Source: Bacteroidales bacterium UBA1208 (lineage in GTDB: Bacteria > Bacteroidota > Bacteroidia > Bacteroidales > P3). Taken from it: DNA of 30,976 bases. The stretch covers positions 1 to 30,976 of the forward strand of contig DBXQ01000020.1 in the NCBI GenBank assembly GCA_002309955.1, written 5' to 3'. Below are positions 18,944-26,429 of this stretch, piece by piece; positions within the stretch are counted from its first letter, which is position 1; each line of letters begins with the position of its first letter. The translations under genes were made by a program, and so were the position numbers. Under the pieces are notes generated by a model that ran no database searches, was not told the origin of the DNA, and worked only from the letters and a program-made list of their open reading frames with translations.

Positions 18944-19921
18944 ATGAAAGTCAAAAAAATCCTCGTTTCGCAGCCCGAACCAGCCGATTTAGAGAAATCG
19001 CCCTATAAGAATTTAGTGACAAAATATGGTGTCGACATCACTTTCTATAAATTTTTCGAAGTCGTCGGCGTAACTGTATCAGAATTCCGCAAATCACGCA
19101 TCCACCTCGCCGACTACACGGCTGTTATCTTCAACAGCAAAAACTCCGTCGACCACTTCTTCCGTCTTGCCAAAGAGCTCCGCGAAAGCATCCCCGACAC
19201 CATGAAATATTTCTGCTCCTCCGAGGCCATCGCCCACTACCTGCAGAACTACATACAATACCGCAAACGCAAAATCTTTTTCGGCAACCAATATTTTGCC
19301 GACCTTATCGAGATCCTGTCTAAACACCGCGAAGAGAAATTCCTCTTCCCATGCTCCGACGAAAAACAGACCGAATACACCAAGATGCTCGACAAGGCAA
19401 AATTCAAATACACCAAGGCCACGATGTACACCTCCGTACCCCGCGACTTGACAAAATTCAACCTCAAAGACTACGACGTCATCTGCCTCTTCTCCCCCAT
19501 CGGTGTCCGTTCCCTGCTGCAAAGCTTCCCCAAGATAGCCGACAATCCCGGCACTATCGCCGCATTCGGCACCTCAACCCATGCGGCTCTCAAAGCCGCA
19601 GGCATAAAGCTCTCCATTGCCGCCCCCACAAAAGCCTCCCCATCGATGGCCATGGCCATCGAAAACTACATCAACGGTAGAGGCCAAGACGAAGCCGTCA
19701 TCTCACGACCCTCTTCTCTGAAAAAAGACGGCTCCCACAAAGGCACCAGCACAATCTCCGGCTCCACCAAGAAACCAAAATCGGTTTTCGCCAACAAAGC
19801 CAAATACAAACAACTGCAAGAAGAACGAAAAGCCCAGGCCGCTGCACGCCGTGCCGAACGTCTGGCTGCCAAAGAAGCCGAAATGAAAGCCCAGGCCGAG
19901 ACCAAAGTCAAAGTCGAATAG
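18944..19921 (+). CDS. hemD: Uroporphyrinogen-III synthase-like protein (HemD family)
   Basis: 325 residues. It matches the Bacteroidota HemD-like family: MKVKKILVSQPEP at the start, ADYTAVIFNSKNSVDHFF, a hinge, and the second half with YDVICLFSPIGVRSLLQSFP and IAAFGTSTHAALKAAG. HemD closes and flips ring D of the linear tetrapyrrole to make uroporphyrinogen III for heme and sirohaem. This protein has about 75 extra C-terminal residues, rich in Lys, Ala, Glu and Ser (from about residue 250), with a predicted coiled coil; the usual family length is near 250. It lies 30 bases after DUF4271 and 6 bases before rnpA. HemD sequences diverge strongly, so catalysis is inferred from the family. Confidence 0.85.
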   Translation: MKVKKILVSQPEPADLEKSPYKNLVTKYGVDITFYKFFEVVGVTVSEFRKSRIHLADYTAVIFNSKNSVDHFFRLAKELRESIPDTMKYFCSSEAIAHYLQNYIQYRKRKIFFGNQYFADLIEILSKHREEKFLFPCSDEKQTEYTKMLDKAKFKYTKATMYTSVPRDLTKFNLKDYDVICLFSPIGVRSLLQSFPKIADNPGTIAAFGTSTHAALKAAGIKLSIAAPTKASPSMAMAIENYINGRGQDEAVISRPSSLKKDGSHKGTSTISGSTKKPKSVFANKAKYKQLQEERKAQAAARRAERLAAKEAEMKAQAETKVKVE

Positions 19922-19927
19922 CATAGC

Positions 19928-20347
19928 ATGTACTCTTTCGGCAAAGAGGAACGTCTCTGTAGCAAAAAGCTAATAGACTCCCTGTTCCAATCAGGTCAAC
20001 GATTTATTGTCTTCCCCTACAGCGTACACTGGATGACCTGCCCTCCCGACGCCCTCCCGTCAGGCATACCTGCACAGGCTCTCATCGCAACCTCCAAGAA
20101 AAAATTCCGCCACGCCGTCGACCGCAACCGCATCAAACGGCTTACACGCGAATGCTACCGCACACACAAACCCCAAATCTACCAGTTCCTAAATAGCCAC
20201 AATGTCACCATCGTCTTGTCACTGAATTATGTGCACAACGAAATTTTTGACCATAGCACACTCAACCACAAATTCGACCGCATCACCGACACTTTAATAC
20301 AGCACATTTCCACCCACCTTGATTCCCACCCCAGCCAACAATCATGA
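19928..20347 (+). CDS. rnpA: Ribonuclease P protein component
   Basis: 139 residues. It binds RnpB RNA and helps cleave 5' leaders from pre-tRNA. The family signature is clear: a [16 protein letters not shown] start, then the RNR motif around [22 protein letters not shown]. It is slightly longer than the usual 110-130 residues because of a short insert after the second strand and a polar tail. It starts 6 bases after hemD and overlaps yidD by four bases (ATGA), as in many bacteria where rnpA and yidD are coupled. Here rnpA is not next to rpmH. Confidence 0.96.
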   Translation: MYSFGKEERLCSKKLIDSLFQSGQRFIVFPYSVHWMTCPPDALPSGIPAQALIATSKKKFRHAVDRNRIKRLTRECYRTHKPQIYQFLNSHNVTIVLSLNYVHNEIFDHSTLNHKFDRITDTLIQHISTHLDSHPSQQS

Positions 20348-20628
20348 ACGCTCCCTCGCTCATCTGGAATACCCTATGTAAAAGCGCCTACAGCTTTCAT
20401 CAACTACTGCTGAAAATCCTGTCAAAGGTGATGCTCGCCCTCATCTGGTTCTATCGCAACTGCATATCGCCCCTCAAACCACCCACCTGCCGCTACACCC
20501 CCACCTGCTCTCAATACGCCGTTGAAGCCATCAAGAAACACGGCCCCATCAAAGGCGGATGGCTTGCCTTTAAACGAATTCTTCGCTGCAATCCCTTTGG
20601 TGGCTCTGGCTACGACCCAGTGCCTTAA
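20344..20628 (+). CDS. yidD: Membrane protein insertion efficiency factor YidD
   Basis: 94 residues. An amphipathic or membrane-associated N-terminal helix leads into the highly conserved core [26 protein letters not shown], with its three Cys, and [17 protein letters not shown]. YidD assists YidC in inserting inner-membrane proteins. The ATG overlaps the rnpA stop (ATGA), so translation is coupled. It is the last gene of the plus-strand series; the next gene is convergent. Confidence 0.95.
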   Translation: MNAPSLIWNTLCKSAYSFHQLLLKILSKVMLALIWFYRNCISPLKPPTCRYTPTCSQYAVEAIKKHGPIKGGWLAFKRILRCNPFGGSGYDPVP

Positions 20629-20692
20629 CCAATCCCCTGCACCGACATCTGTCGAGCCATCATTCCAGATTGAAGTTCATTCTATATACGCC

Positions 20693-20719
20693 TGTTCTTC
20701 GGTATTTGACCAAAGAACA
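20693..20719. other. Hairpin downstream of yidD
   Basis: TGTTCTT, one mismatch, GGT, loop atttg, ACC, mismatch, AAGAACA: 10 pairs over 27 bases, 65 bases after the yidD stop. There is no clear T-run on either side, so it may be an mRNA 3' end or a weak terminator rather than a classical one. Confidence 0.5.
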
Positions 20720-20744
20720 ACCCTTTCTGAAGTGAAGAATGGAC

Positions 20745-20816
20745 GCGGGAATGAATTTGGGTTTTTATGTATCCGTAACAGCATGGCACACCTAAACCCA
20801 ATAACTGATTTGGGCT
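20745..20816. repeat. Intergenic repeat copy with mutually exclusive stems
   Basis: Starts GCGGGAAT and contains four arms in order: TTGGGTTT (20757-20764), AAACCCAA (20794-20801), TTTGGGC, and AAACCC just after. Arm 1 can pair with arm 2 (8 bp), arm 2 with arm 3, and arm 3 with arm 4. It resembles the sequence at 30748-30854 in start motif, a CCnTA.A..ACAGCA stretch, and AAACCCAA. It lies between the convergent yidD and exonuclease genes. Confidence 0.4.
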
Positions 20817-20847
20817 AAACCCTTCTTCAAAGGCATAACAATAGAGA

Positions 20848-21339
20848 TTATAACAACTGGATAGCAATAGCTGCACACGCCTCGGCATCAGCAAGGGCAT
20901 GGTGGTGGTTCTCCAGACAGAAACCGCAAGCCTCGGCTACCGTGTGCAACTGATGGTTAGGCAAGTATTTCATCTTACGGCGGGCAGCGCGACATGTGCA
21001 ATAGAACTTATAGTCAGGCCAGTCCATCTGATACACCCGCATCACAGCCCTTAGACACCCCTCATCGAAAGGCGAATTGTGTGCCACCAACGGCAATCCC
21101 TCAATCAGCGGTGCCACCCGTGCCCAAACCTTCGGAAACACCTCAGCGCTGTCGGTATCCCTCGGCCCCAACCCGTGCACACGCTGGCAAAACCAACTAT
21201 AATAATTTGGCTCAGGCTGGATAAGACTGTAGAACGTGTCGCAAACCTCGCCTCCGCGCACTACCACCACCCCGACACTGCACACACTGCTACGCTCACC
21301 GTTAGCCGTCTCAAAGTCTATAGCTGCAAAGTCCTGCAT
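20848..21339 (-). CDS. DEDDh-family 3'-5' exonuclease (DNA polymerase III epsilon-like)
   Basis: 163 residues from ATG 21339, which opens on the ExoI motif; longer forms starting upstream would overlap the preceding gene. The catalytic set is complete: Asp8 and Glu10 (DFET), Asp92 in AHNSPFD (ExoII), His146 and Asp151 in the HHALAD motif (ExoIII). It is a stand-alone exonuclease domain, shorter than polymerase epsilon, acting on DNA or RNA 3' ends with two metal ions. It starts 4 bases after the PLD-like gene stop, so the two are cotranscribed. Biological role unknown: repair, RNA turnover or defence are all possible. Confidence 0.9.
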   Translation of the reverse strand: MQDFAAIDFETANGERSSVCSVGVVVVRGGEVCDTFYSLIQPEPNYYSWFCQRVHGLGPRDTDSAEVFPKVWARVAPLIEGLPLVAHNSPFDEGCLRAVMRVYQMDWPDYKFYCTCRAARRKMKYLPNHQLHTVAEACGFCLENHHHALADAEACAAIAIQLL

Positions 21340-21343
21340 AGTA

Positions 21344-21871
21344 TTATCCTTTTGATTCTTCGTTTGGGCGGTCGCCACAAAGGTTCTTGTGCCTGCAGCG
21401 ACCGCAGTGACAGCTTTGCCACACTCCATCCAGATGGTCGGCAGCCGCATCAACCAAGGCAGGATCGTCGGTAAGGATTCCCGCCTCAAAATTGCGTCCG
21501 TCGACACTCTTCATGCCCATGCCTGCACCCGTCAGGTTCGCGGAACCAATATAGGCCGTCGTGCAATCAAAAATCATTATCTTGAAATGCACACGCAGGC
21601 AAAGTCTCCTGTCCAGCTTCGACCACAGACCAGGATAGCGGTCAAAATCCTCCCTAAACCGTTCTCCAGGCTCCTTGGCGTGCAACAAGCGCACTTCCAC
21701 ACCTCGGCACAGCAGACGGTTCAACACTGCAAGGAACGGCTCGGAATCCCGTCCCTTGGCGACGTAGAGATCCTTAAGATCTGCCGTCGCAATCCAAAGG
21801 TCGTGTTTCACGCCCTCGCACCGCGACAGCACCTCCGTGTAATGCTCCTTATCTGCAATATATTTCAGCAT
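21344..21871 (-). CDS. Phospholipase D-like (single HKD) nuclease with Cys-rich tail
   Basis: 175 residues. A PLDc_2-type domain: LWIATADLKDLYV strand, GVEVRLLHAKEP, then the HKD motif HFKIMIFD (His95, Lys97, Asp102) with GSAN (Ser110, Asn112). One HKD per chain means it should act as a dimer, like Nuc endonuclease. The C-terminal tail CHCGRCRHKNLC has four Cys and two His that could bind zinc. It is the first gene of a two-gene operon with the DEDDh exonuclease and has its own promoter just upstream. Nuclease activity is inferred from the family; phospholipid hydrolysis is less likely at this size. Confidence 0.85.
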   Translation of the reverse strand: MLKYIADKEHYTEVLSRCEGVKHDLWIATADLKDLYVAKGRDSEPFLAVLNRLLCRGVEVRLLHAKEPGERFREDFDRYPGLWSKLDRRLCLRVHFKIMIFDCTTAYIGSANLTGAGMGMKSVDGRNFEAGILTDDPALVDAAADHLDGVWQSCHCGRCRHKNLCGDRPNEESKG

Positions 21872-21893
21872 AACCGAATGAATTTACAGCCTG

Positions 21894-21901
21894 CAAAAGT
21901 A
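21894..21901 (-). promoter_or_regulatory. Promoter -7 element for the PLD-exonuclease operon
   Basis: Minus strand TACTTTTG matches TAnnTTTG, preceded by an A-tract and TTGG exactly twelve bases upstream. Predicted leader is under 20 bases before the ATG at 21871. Confidence 0.6.
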
Positions 21902-22041
21902 CACATTTTTTACCAATCAACAGCCTTTTTCTGCCATCAAATATAAAAAAACGCGCCGTTCTCAATCCACCCCTATACGCTTTTCCCAGCACCTCTACCT
22001 CCTACCATGAAACAAAAAGTCTCCAAACCGAGAAATTTTAT

Positions 22042-22049
22042 TATATTTG
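22042..22049 (+). promoter_or_regulatory. Possible promoter -7 element upstream of the ATPase remnant
   Basis: TATATTTG followed by CAATTATT, about 40 bases before the remnant's first ATG. It may be the surviving promoter of the decayed gene, or chance in AT-rich DNA. The other bases of 21902-22089 show no feature. Confidence 0.35.
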
Positions 22050-22089
22050 CAATTATTAAAAAAGTAATAATCATAAAAAGCATTCTATA

Positions 22090-22442
22090 ATGCAAATGCT
22101 CATGAACGAGTTGTTTGCCCTTACTGGACAAGGAAAGACCTGCACACTGGAACACCTTGACATGGCACAGAAGAACATCATACAGGTGCGAGAAGGGTCA
22201 TACCTAATGCAACTCAACATCCTGTCGTCCAAGCAAAAGAGACTGCTACAAGCCATTGCCAAGAGGGTTGTGCAAAAGCTGTCACATCGCAAGCATTTGT
22301 CAAAAAGCATGCATTAGATTCTGCCAGCACCGTCCAATCGCCACTGCGGGTGCTACTTGAAAAAGACATCGTGACAGCGGACAACGGGCAGTACCGCGTC
22401 AGCGACTTCTTCTTCGTCCACTGGCTACAGGAGAACTACTAA
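22090..22442 (+). pseudogene. Remnant of an AAA/ATPase_2-type ATP-binding protein (C-terminal part, frameshifted)
   Basis: Only the helical/winged-helix C-terminus of a Bacteroidales ATP-binding protein remains; the P-loop domain is absent. The first frame runs from 22090 to about 22262 (…LSSKQKRLLQAIAK). The continuing homologous sequence then appears in another frame: EGCAKAVTSQAFVKKHALDS, STVQSPLRVLLEKDIVTADN and FFFVHWLQENY with a stop at 22440-22442. One base lost in the GCCAAGAGGG stretch accounts for the shift. Intact relatives are about 370 residues, often in accessory regions. It is most likely dead; the family call rests on the C-terminal pattern only. Confidence 0.7.
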
Positions 22443-22476
22443 CAAAGATATTGGTCTATTTGATTTTCCAAACAAC

Positions 22477-22532
22477 CTCGGAGAATGCGCAGGTTTTTGA
22501 ATGCAAAAATCTCGGAGAATGCGCGGGTTTTC
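22477..22532. repeat. Two-copy direct repeat, 34-base period
   Basis: CTCGGAGAATGCGC followed by AGGTTTTT (22477-22498) and again by GGGTTTTC (22511-22532), separated by GAATGCAAAAAT. The 22-base units differ at two positions. They lie between the ATPase remnant and the convergent ptpA gene; bases 22443-22476 show nothing else. Confidence 0.7.
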
Positions 22533-22546
22533 GGGGTTGGACTGGG

Positions 22547-22596
22547 CTTAAAAGGGAGAGCCGGACGGCTGGGTTGGGTCCCAGCCTGTCCAGCTC
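22547..22596 (-). terminator. Rho-independent terminator of the ptpA operon
   Basis: On the minus strand a 16-bp stem with one bulged A: GAGCTGGAC and GGCTGGG pair with CCCAGCC and GTCCGGCTC around a six-base loop (22558-22596). TCCCTTTTAA follows. It begins 19 bases past the ptpA stop. Confidence 0.85.
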
Positions 22597-22614
22597 ATCA
22601 ATTCATGAGACTGG

Positions 22615-24765
22615 TTATTTCAGGAATGTCTCGTAGTAGTCGAACATTTTTTCGTAGAGGTGAATGCGGTCGTAGCCACGGACGTTGTGCTCGTGGTGGG
22701 GATAGATAAAGTAGTCCACCTGCTTGCCGGCTTTGATACAGGCATCGATGAACTCAATGCTGTTCTGCCAGACAACGGTGTTGTCCTCAGCACCATGGAT
22801 GACAAGCAGCCGGCCCTGCAGGTCCTTGGCTTTGCCGAGGAGGGAGGCCTTGGCATAGCCCTCGGGGTTCTCCTGCGGCATGTCCATATAACGCTCACCG
22901 TACATGATTTCGTACCACTTCCAGTCGATAACGGGGCCACCGGCGCATCCCACCTTGAAGATTTCGGGGTGAGCCAGTTTCATGGTAATGGTCATGAAGC
23001 CACCAAAGCTCCAACCCTCAACACCCATGCGGTTCTGGTCGACATAGGGGAGCGACTGGAGGAAACGAACACCTTCCATCTGGTCGGCCATCTCGATGGT
23101 GCCGAGCTGACGGTGGGTGCAGCTTTCAAACTCGAAGCCGCGATTGTCGGTACCACGATTGTCGACGGTGAAGACCACGTAGCCCTGCTGGGCAAGGAAG
23201 AGGAAATAGAGGTTGGCACCACCCAGCCAAGTGTCAGTAACCAACTGGCTGTGAGGACCACCGTAGACATAGACAAGCGTAGGATATTTCTCGCCAGCCT
23301 TTCTGTTCGGAGGGGTGATGAGTCGGTAATAAAGGTCTGTCACACCGTCAGCAGCTTTGATGGTGCCCATCTTGATTTCAGGCATCGCATAGTCGGCCAA
23401 AGGATTGTCCAGTTGATAAAGTGTGGTCAAGATTTTGCCTTTCTTAATATCAATAACCTGCGCGCATCCAGGGTTCTCCACACTGTTGTAAGCATCGATG
23501 AGCATAGTACCCTTCGAATTGACAACCACAGAATGGGTACCCTTGGCAGGAGTGAGAAGGACCATGTCTCCCGTCGTCAAATTGACACGATAGGCGGCAA
23601 GACCAATAGCACTTTCCTTGTTAGCGTACACATAAACATTCTCGCCTTTGGCATCAAATCCGATAATTCCTTGCACCTCGTAGTTACCTTTGGTAACTTG
23701 ACGGAGCAATTGACCATCGGTATTGTATAAATAGAGATGTTTATAGCCATCACGCAGGCTGAACCAAAGGAACTGGTCGGGATGCCCGGGTACGAAAGTC
23801 ATTGGATCGCAAGGCTCCACATAGCGGGAATTAGACTCAACAAAGAGGACAGTGTCAAACTCGCCGTCACCCACATAGTAACGTTCTAACCACATGCGAT
23901 TCTGCTCGCGGTTAATTTTGGCAATGTAGAGATACTCCTCGTTAGGATCCCAACTGATGTTGGTAAGATAATTCTCTCGCTCAGCGACAGACGACTCATC
24001 ACGACGGGTATCAAGATAAAGTACCGACCCTTGCGACGCATCATAAATACCCACAGTGACTTCATGACTCTTCATACCAGCCATAGGGTATTTAAAAGGC
24101 TGTTCGCGGGCAATACGTGCGGTGGTGTTCACCAACGGATAGTCCGTCACCATGGACTGATCCATGCGGTAAAAAGCCAAATAGTTACCCATGGGTGACC
24201 AGAAGGTACCTTTCTCAATACCGAACTCATTACGGTGCACCGACTGCCCGAAAACAATGTCTTGGTCTGCCGACTCTATGGAGAAGACTTTACTTCCGTC
24301 TTTAATGTAGAGATTGTTACCCTGGGTATAGGCCGACTTGTAGCCAGTTTCCTCCATGTCAAGGTTTTTGGCATCTTCTGTAGGATACTGCGCCACAACC
24401 GAGAGCGTCTTCTTGGCCATATTATAAAGAAGGACTTTCCCGTTGGCATTGAAACGGAACTCTTTATCATTTACAATTTTACAATAGGGGAAATAAGACA
24501 ACGCCTCTTCTCCTGAAGCAACCATAATCTTATTCAAAGCTCCAAGAGTGAAACGGGCTTTCGTCTTGCCTGGATTGCCCATGTAGAGAACCGTATCCTG
24601 CACATAGGCTATTTGGTCGGTGTTGCCTACAAACTGGAATCCCCTCATATTGGTCTGAGGATAGAGACTTCTTGACATCAGTTGTTTCGAACTGAGCATC
24701 TTGTTTTGAGCGGCCAAACTACAAGTAAGTATCAATGCCGCAGCTAAAAAGATAATTCTTTTCAT
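22615..24765 (-). CDS. ptpA: Prolyl tripeptidyl peptidase / DPP-IV-like S9B serine peptidase
   Basis: 716 residues from ATG 24765, which opens on a signal peptide (MKRIIFLAAALILTCSLAAQ); an ATG ten codons upstream gives a poorer start. An N-terminal eight-bladed beta-propeller (DPPIV_N) of about 450 residues is followed by an alpha/beta hydrolase. The catalytic triad is Ser586 in GWSFGG, Asp661 in GAEDNTVVW and His693 in HEHNV. The spacings of 75 and 32 equal those of Porphyromonas gingivalis PtpA (Ser603, Asp678, His710), and AGGPVIDW and IMYGERY also match PtpA better than DPP-IV. It removes X-X-Pro tripeptides from peptides in the periplasm or at the outer membrane, feeding amino-acid catabolism. 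Last gene of the five-gene minus-strand run, 79 bases after the glycosyltransferase; DPP-IV activity cannot be excluded. Confidence 0.9.
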   Translation of the reverse strand: MKRIIFLAAALILTCSLAAQNKMLSSKQLMSRSLYPQTNMRGFQFVGNTDQIAYVQDTVLYMGNPGKTKARFTLGALNKIMVASGEEALSYFPYCKIVNDKEFRFNANGKVLLYNMAKKTLSVVAQYPTEDAKNLDMEETGYKSAYTQGNNLYIKDGSKVFSIESADQDIVFGQSVHRNEFGIEKGTFWSPMGNYLAFYRMDQSMVTDYPLVNTTARIAREQPFKYPMAGMKSHEVTVGIYDASQGSVLYLDTRRDESSVAERENYLTNISWDPNEEYLYIAKINREQNRMWLERYYVGDGEFDTVLFVESNSRYVEPCDPMTFVPGHPDQFLWFSLRDGYKHLYLYNTDGQLLRQVTKGNYEVQGIIGFDAKGENVYVYANKESAIGLAAYRVNLTTGDMVLLTPAKGTHSVVVNSKGTMLIDAYNSVENPGCAQVIDIKKGKILTTLYQLDNPLADYAMPEIKMGTIKAADGVTDLYYRLITPPNRKAGEKYPTLVYVYGGPHSQLVTDTWLGGANLYFLFLAQQGYVVFTVDNRGTDNRGFEFESCTHRQLGTIEMADQMEGVRFLQSLPYVDQNRMGVEGWSFGGFMTITMKLAHPEIFKVGCAGGPVIDWKWYEIMYGERYMDMPQENPEGYAKASLLGKAKDLQGRLLVIHGAEDNTVVWQNSIEFIDACIKAGKQVDYFIYPHHEHNVRGYDRIHLYEKMFDYYETFLK

Positions 24766-24844
24766 ATCAAATAATTCAATAATTTGAATGCACAACCGTG
24801 TTGATGTTCAAGTATTACACCAGCACAGATACACATACATACAA

Positions 24845-25570
24845 TCAATAATTTTTCCAATTACGAAATCTGAGATTGAATACACCGAAGAATGCCTCTT
24901 TGAATATCTTCATACTCATCTTCGAGGTTCCCAACACGCGATCAGTGAAAACAATAGGCACCTCATAGATCTTGAATCCCAACCGGGTTGCCGTATACTT
25001 CATCTCTATCTGGAACGCATAGCCGACAAACTTCACCTTGTTAAATTTCATTTTCTCCAGCACCCTGCGACTGTAACACACAAAGCCTGCCGTGGCATCC
25101 ATCACCTTCATGCCAGTCACCGTGCGTACATAGACCGAGGCATAATAAGACATCATCAGTCGTCCCATCGGCCAATTCACCACACTGATTTTTCCATCCA
25201 CATAGCGCGAACCTACTACAACATCGCCTTTGCCCGTGGAACAAGCCTCGTAAAGCCGCGGCAGGTCGTCGGGGTTATGCGAAAAGTCGGCATCCATCTC
25301 AATCATATACTCATAGCCGTGTTCCAGCCCCCAACGGAAACCATGCAAATAGGCCGTACCCAATCCCAGTTTCCCCTTTCTCTCCTCGATAAAAAGACGA
25401 TTGGGGAACTCCTCCATCAGCCGCTTCACTATGTCGGCTGTACCGTCAGGCGAATTGTCCTCGATGATGAGCATATCAAACTCTTTCTCAAGCGAGAATA
25501 CCTTTCGGATTATGTTCTCAATATTTTCTTTCTCGTTATAGGTCGGTGTAATTACAAGTGTATCAGACAT
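24845..25570 (-). CDS. Polyprenol-phosphate mannosyltransferase-like GT2 (Dpm1 family)
   Basis: 241 residues. A GT-A fold of family GT2: LVITPTYNEKENI, IIEDNSPDGTADIV, GLGTAYLHGFRWGLE, the metal-binding DAD in EMDADFSHNPDDL, GSRYVDG, and the C-terminal RVLGTSKMSMKI with acceptor-binding basic residues. It matches Dpm1-type enzymes that move mannose from GDP-mannose to a polyprenyl phosphate on the inner face of the membrane, giving a donor for later glycosylation. No C-terminal membrane segments are present, as in the short catalytic-only form. It is 33 bases after the peptidase-VanZ gene. Sugar specificity is inferred from the family. Confidence 0.9.
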   Translation of the reverse strand: MSDTLVITPTYNEKENIENIIRKVFSLEKEFDMLIIEDNSPDGTADIVKRLMEEFPNRLFIEERKGKLGLGTAYLHGFRWGLEHGYEYMIEMDADFSHNPDDLPRLYEACSTGKGDVVVGSRYVDGKISVVNWPMGRLMMSYYASVYVRTVTGMKVMDATAGFVCYSRRVLEKMKFNKVKFVGYAFQIEMKYTATRLGFKIYEVPIVFTDRVLGTSKMSMKIFKEAFFGVFNLRFRNWKNY

Positions 25571-25603
25571 AATAATTAAGTATTCAAGGATATTATAGTT
25601 CAG

Positions 25604-26407
25604 TTATTTCGGATGACGCTTCAGGAAAGGCAATATGGCGATCCAGCCTATCAAGTTTCCAAGACAGTTCGACACCAAATCGTTGACATCAAACCCTCTG
25701 AATGGCAACAAATATTGCACAAACTCAGTAAACAGGCCTATCAAAATAGCCACACCGATCACCAATCCCTTGCGACGCTTCAACAAATCCATCAAGAAGA
25801 ACGGACACGCCACATACACCAATCCGTGCAACAAGTGGTCAAACCGCAACCCGAACACGAAATTATGCAAAGGCAACCCCAATCCGTTCAAAGGAGCCCA
25901 CATCAGCACTGCCAGCAGTACAAAATATACCACCGACCATTTGCGACGAGCCTTACGGTTTGCCACCCGCGTGATGATATTTTTCACCGTCCGCCGAAGC
26001 ACCACCTTGCGCGATTGCTTGCGCCACCATTCTCCATGGCAGTCCACCTCTGTCCCATCGGGACGGATAATGGTCATAAGCTCCGCCAACACATTCTCGC
26101 GATGCACACGCTCATGTTTATAGCAGTTATCGCCACGGAATTCATACACCCCCTTGCTGATTCGCAACAATCTATGGATAATATAGTGATAACCATCGAA
26201 AAAGAGATACACCCTCCCGGGCTTACACTCCTCGTCATTCTGGAGTGGCCGCAGCGTAATCTTGTCCCCGTTGCCGTTTATCAAAGGCAACATACTGCAA
26301 CCGCCAAAAAGCATCGTCACCGTCATGCCGGCTTTCAACCGCTCGCACATCTCCACCAATAAGAAATTGTCGGGGCTATTAGGCAATGATATCTGGATTG
26401 TCTTCAC
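25604..26407 (-). CDS. S24/S26-type peptidase fused to a VanZ-like membrane domain
   Basis: 267 residues from a GTG at 26407. This start sits 22 bases past the preceding stop, with AGAGGTAA seven bases upstream; the ATG at 26548 would overlap the previous gene by more than 100 bases with unrelated sequence. Residues 15-120 resemble the signal-peptidase/LexA fold: Ser38 in GCSMLP, then ITLRPL, KPGRVYLFF, His78 in IIHRLLRI, and GVYEFRGDN. The His where bacterial leader peptidases have Lys recalls archaeal/Sec11-type Ser-His enzymes. A basic linker leads to four or so membrane helices with VanZ marks (FDHLLHGLVY, TEFVQYLLPFRGFDVNDLVSNCLGNLIG). Substrate unknown. Its neighbours, PqqD and an HPrK-like kinase, suggest peptide maturation. 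Confidence 0.8.
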   Translation of the reverse strand: MKTIQISLPNSPDNFLLVEMCERLKAGMTVTMLFGGCSMLPLINGNGDKITLRPLQNDEECKPGRVYLFFDGYHYIIHRLLRISKGVYEFRGDNCYKHERVHRENVLAELMTIIRPDGTEVDCHGEWWRKQSRKVVLRRTVKNIITRVANRKARRKWSVVYFVLLAVLMWAPLNGLGLPLHNFVFGLRFDHLLHGLVYVACPFFLMDLLKRRKGLVIGVAILIGLFTEFVQYLLPFRGFDVNDLVSNCLGNLIGWIAILPFLKRHPK

Positions 26408-26429
26408 TGGTCTTACCTCTTGTTCTCTG

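Noticed and set aside
22007..22090. 27-codon plus-strand frame starting MKQKVSKPRNF
   Set aside because: It spans the putative promoter of the ATPase remnant, is AT-driven (Ile/Lys) and has no ribosome site.
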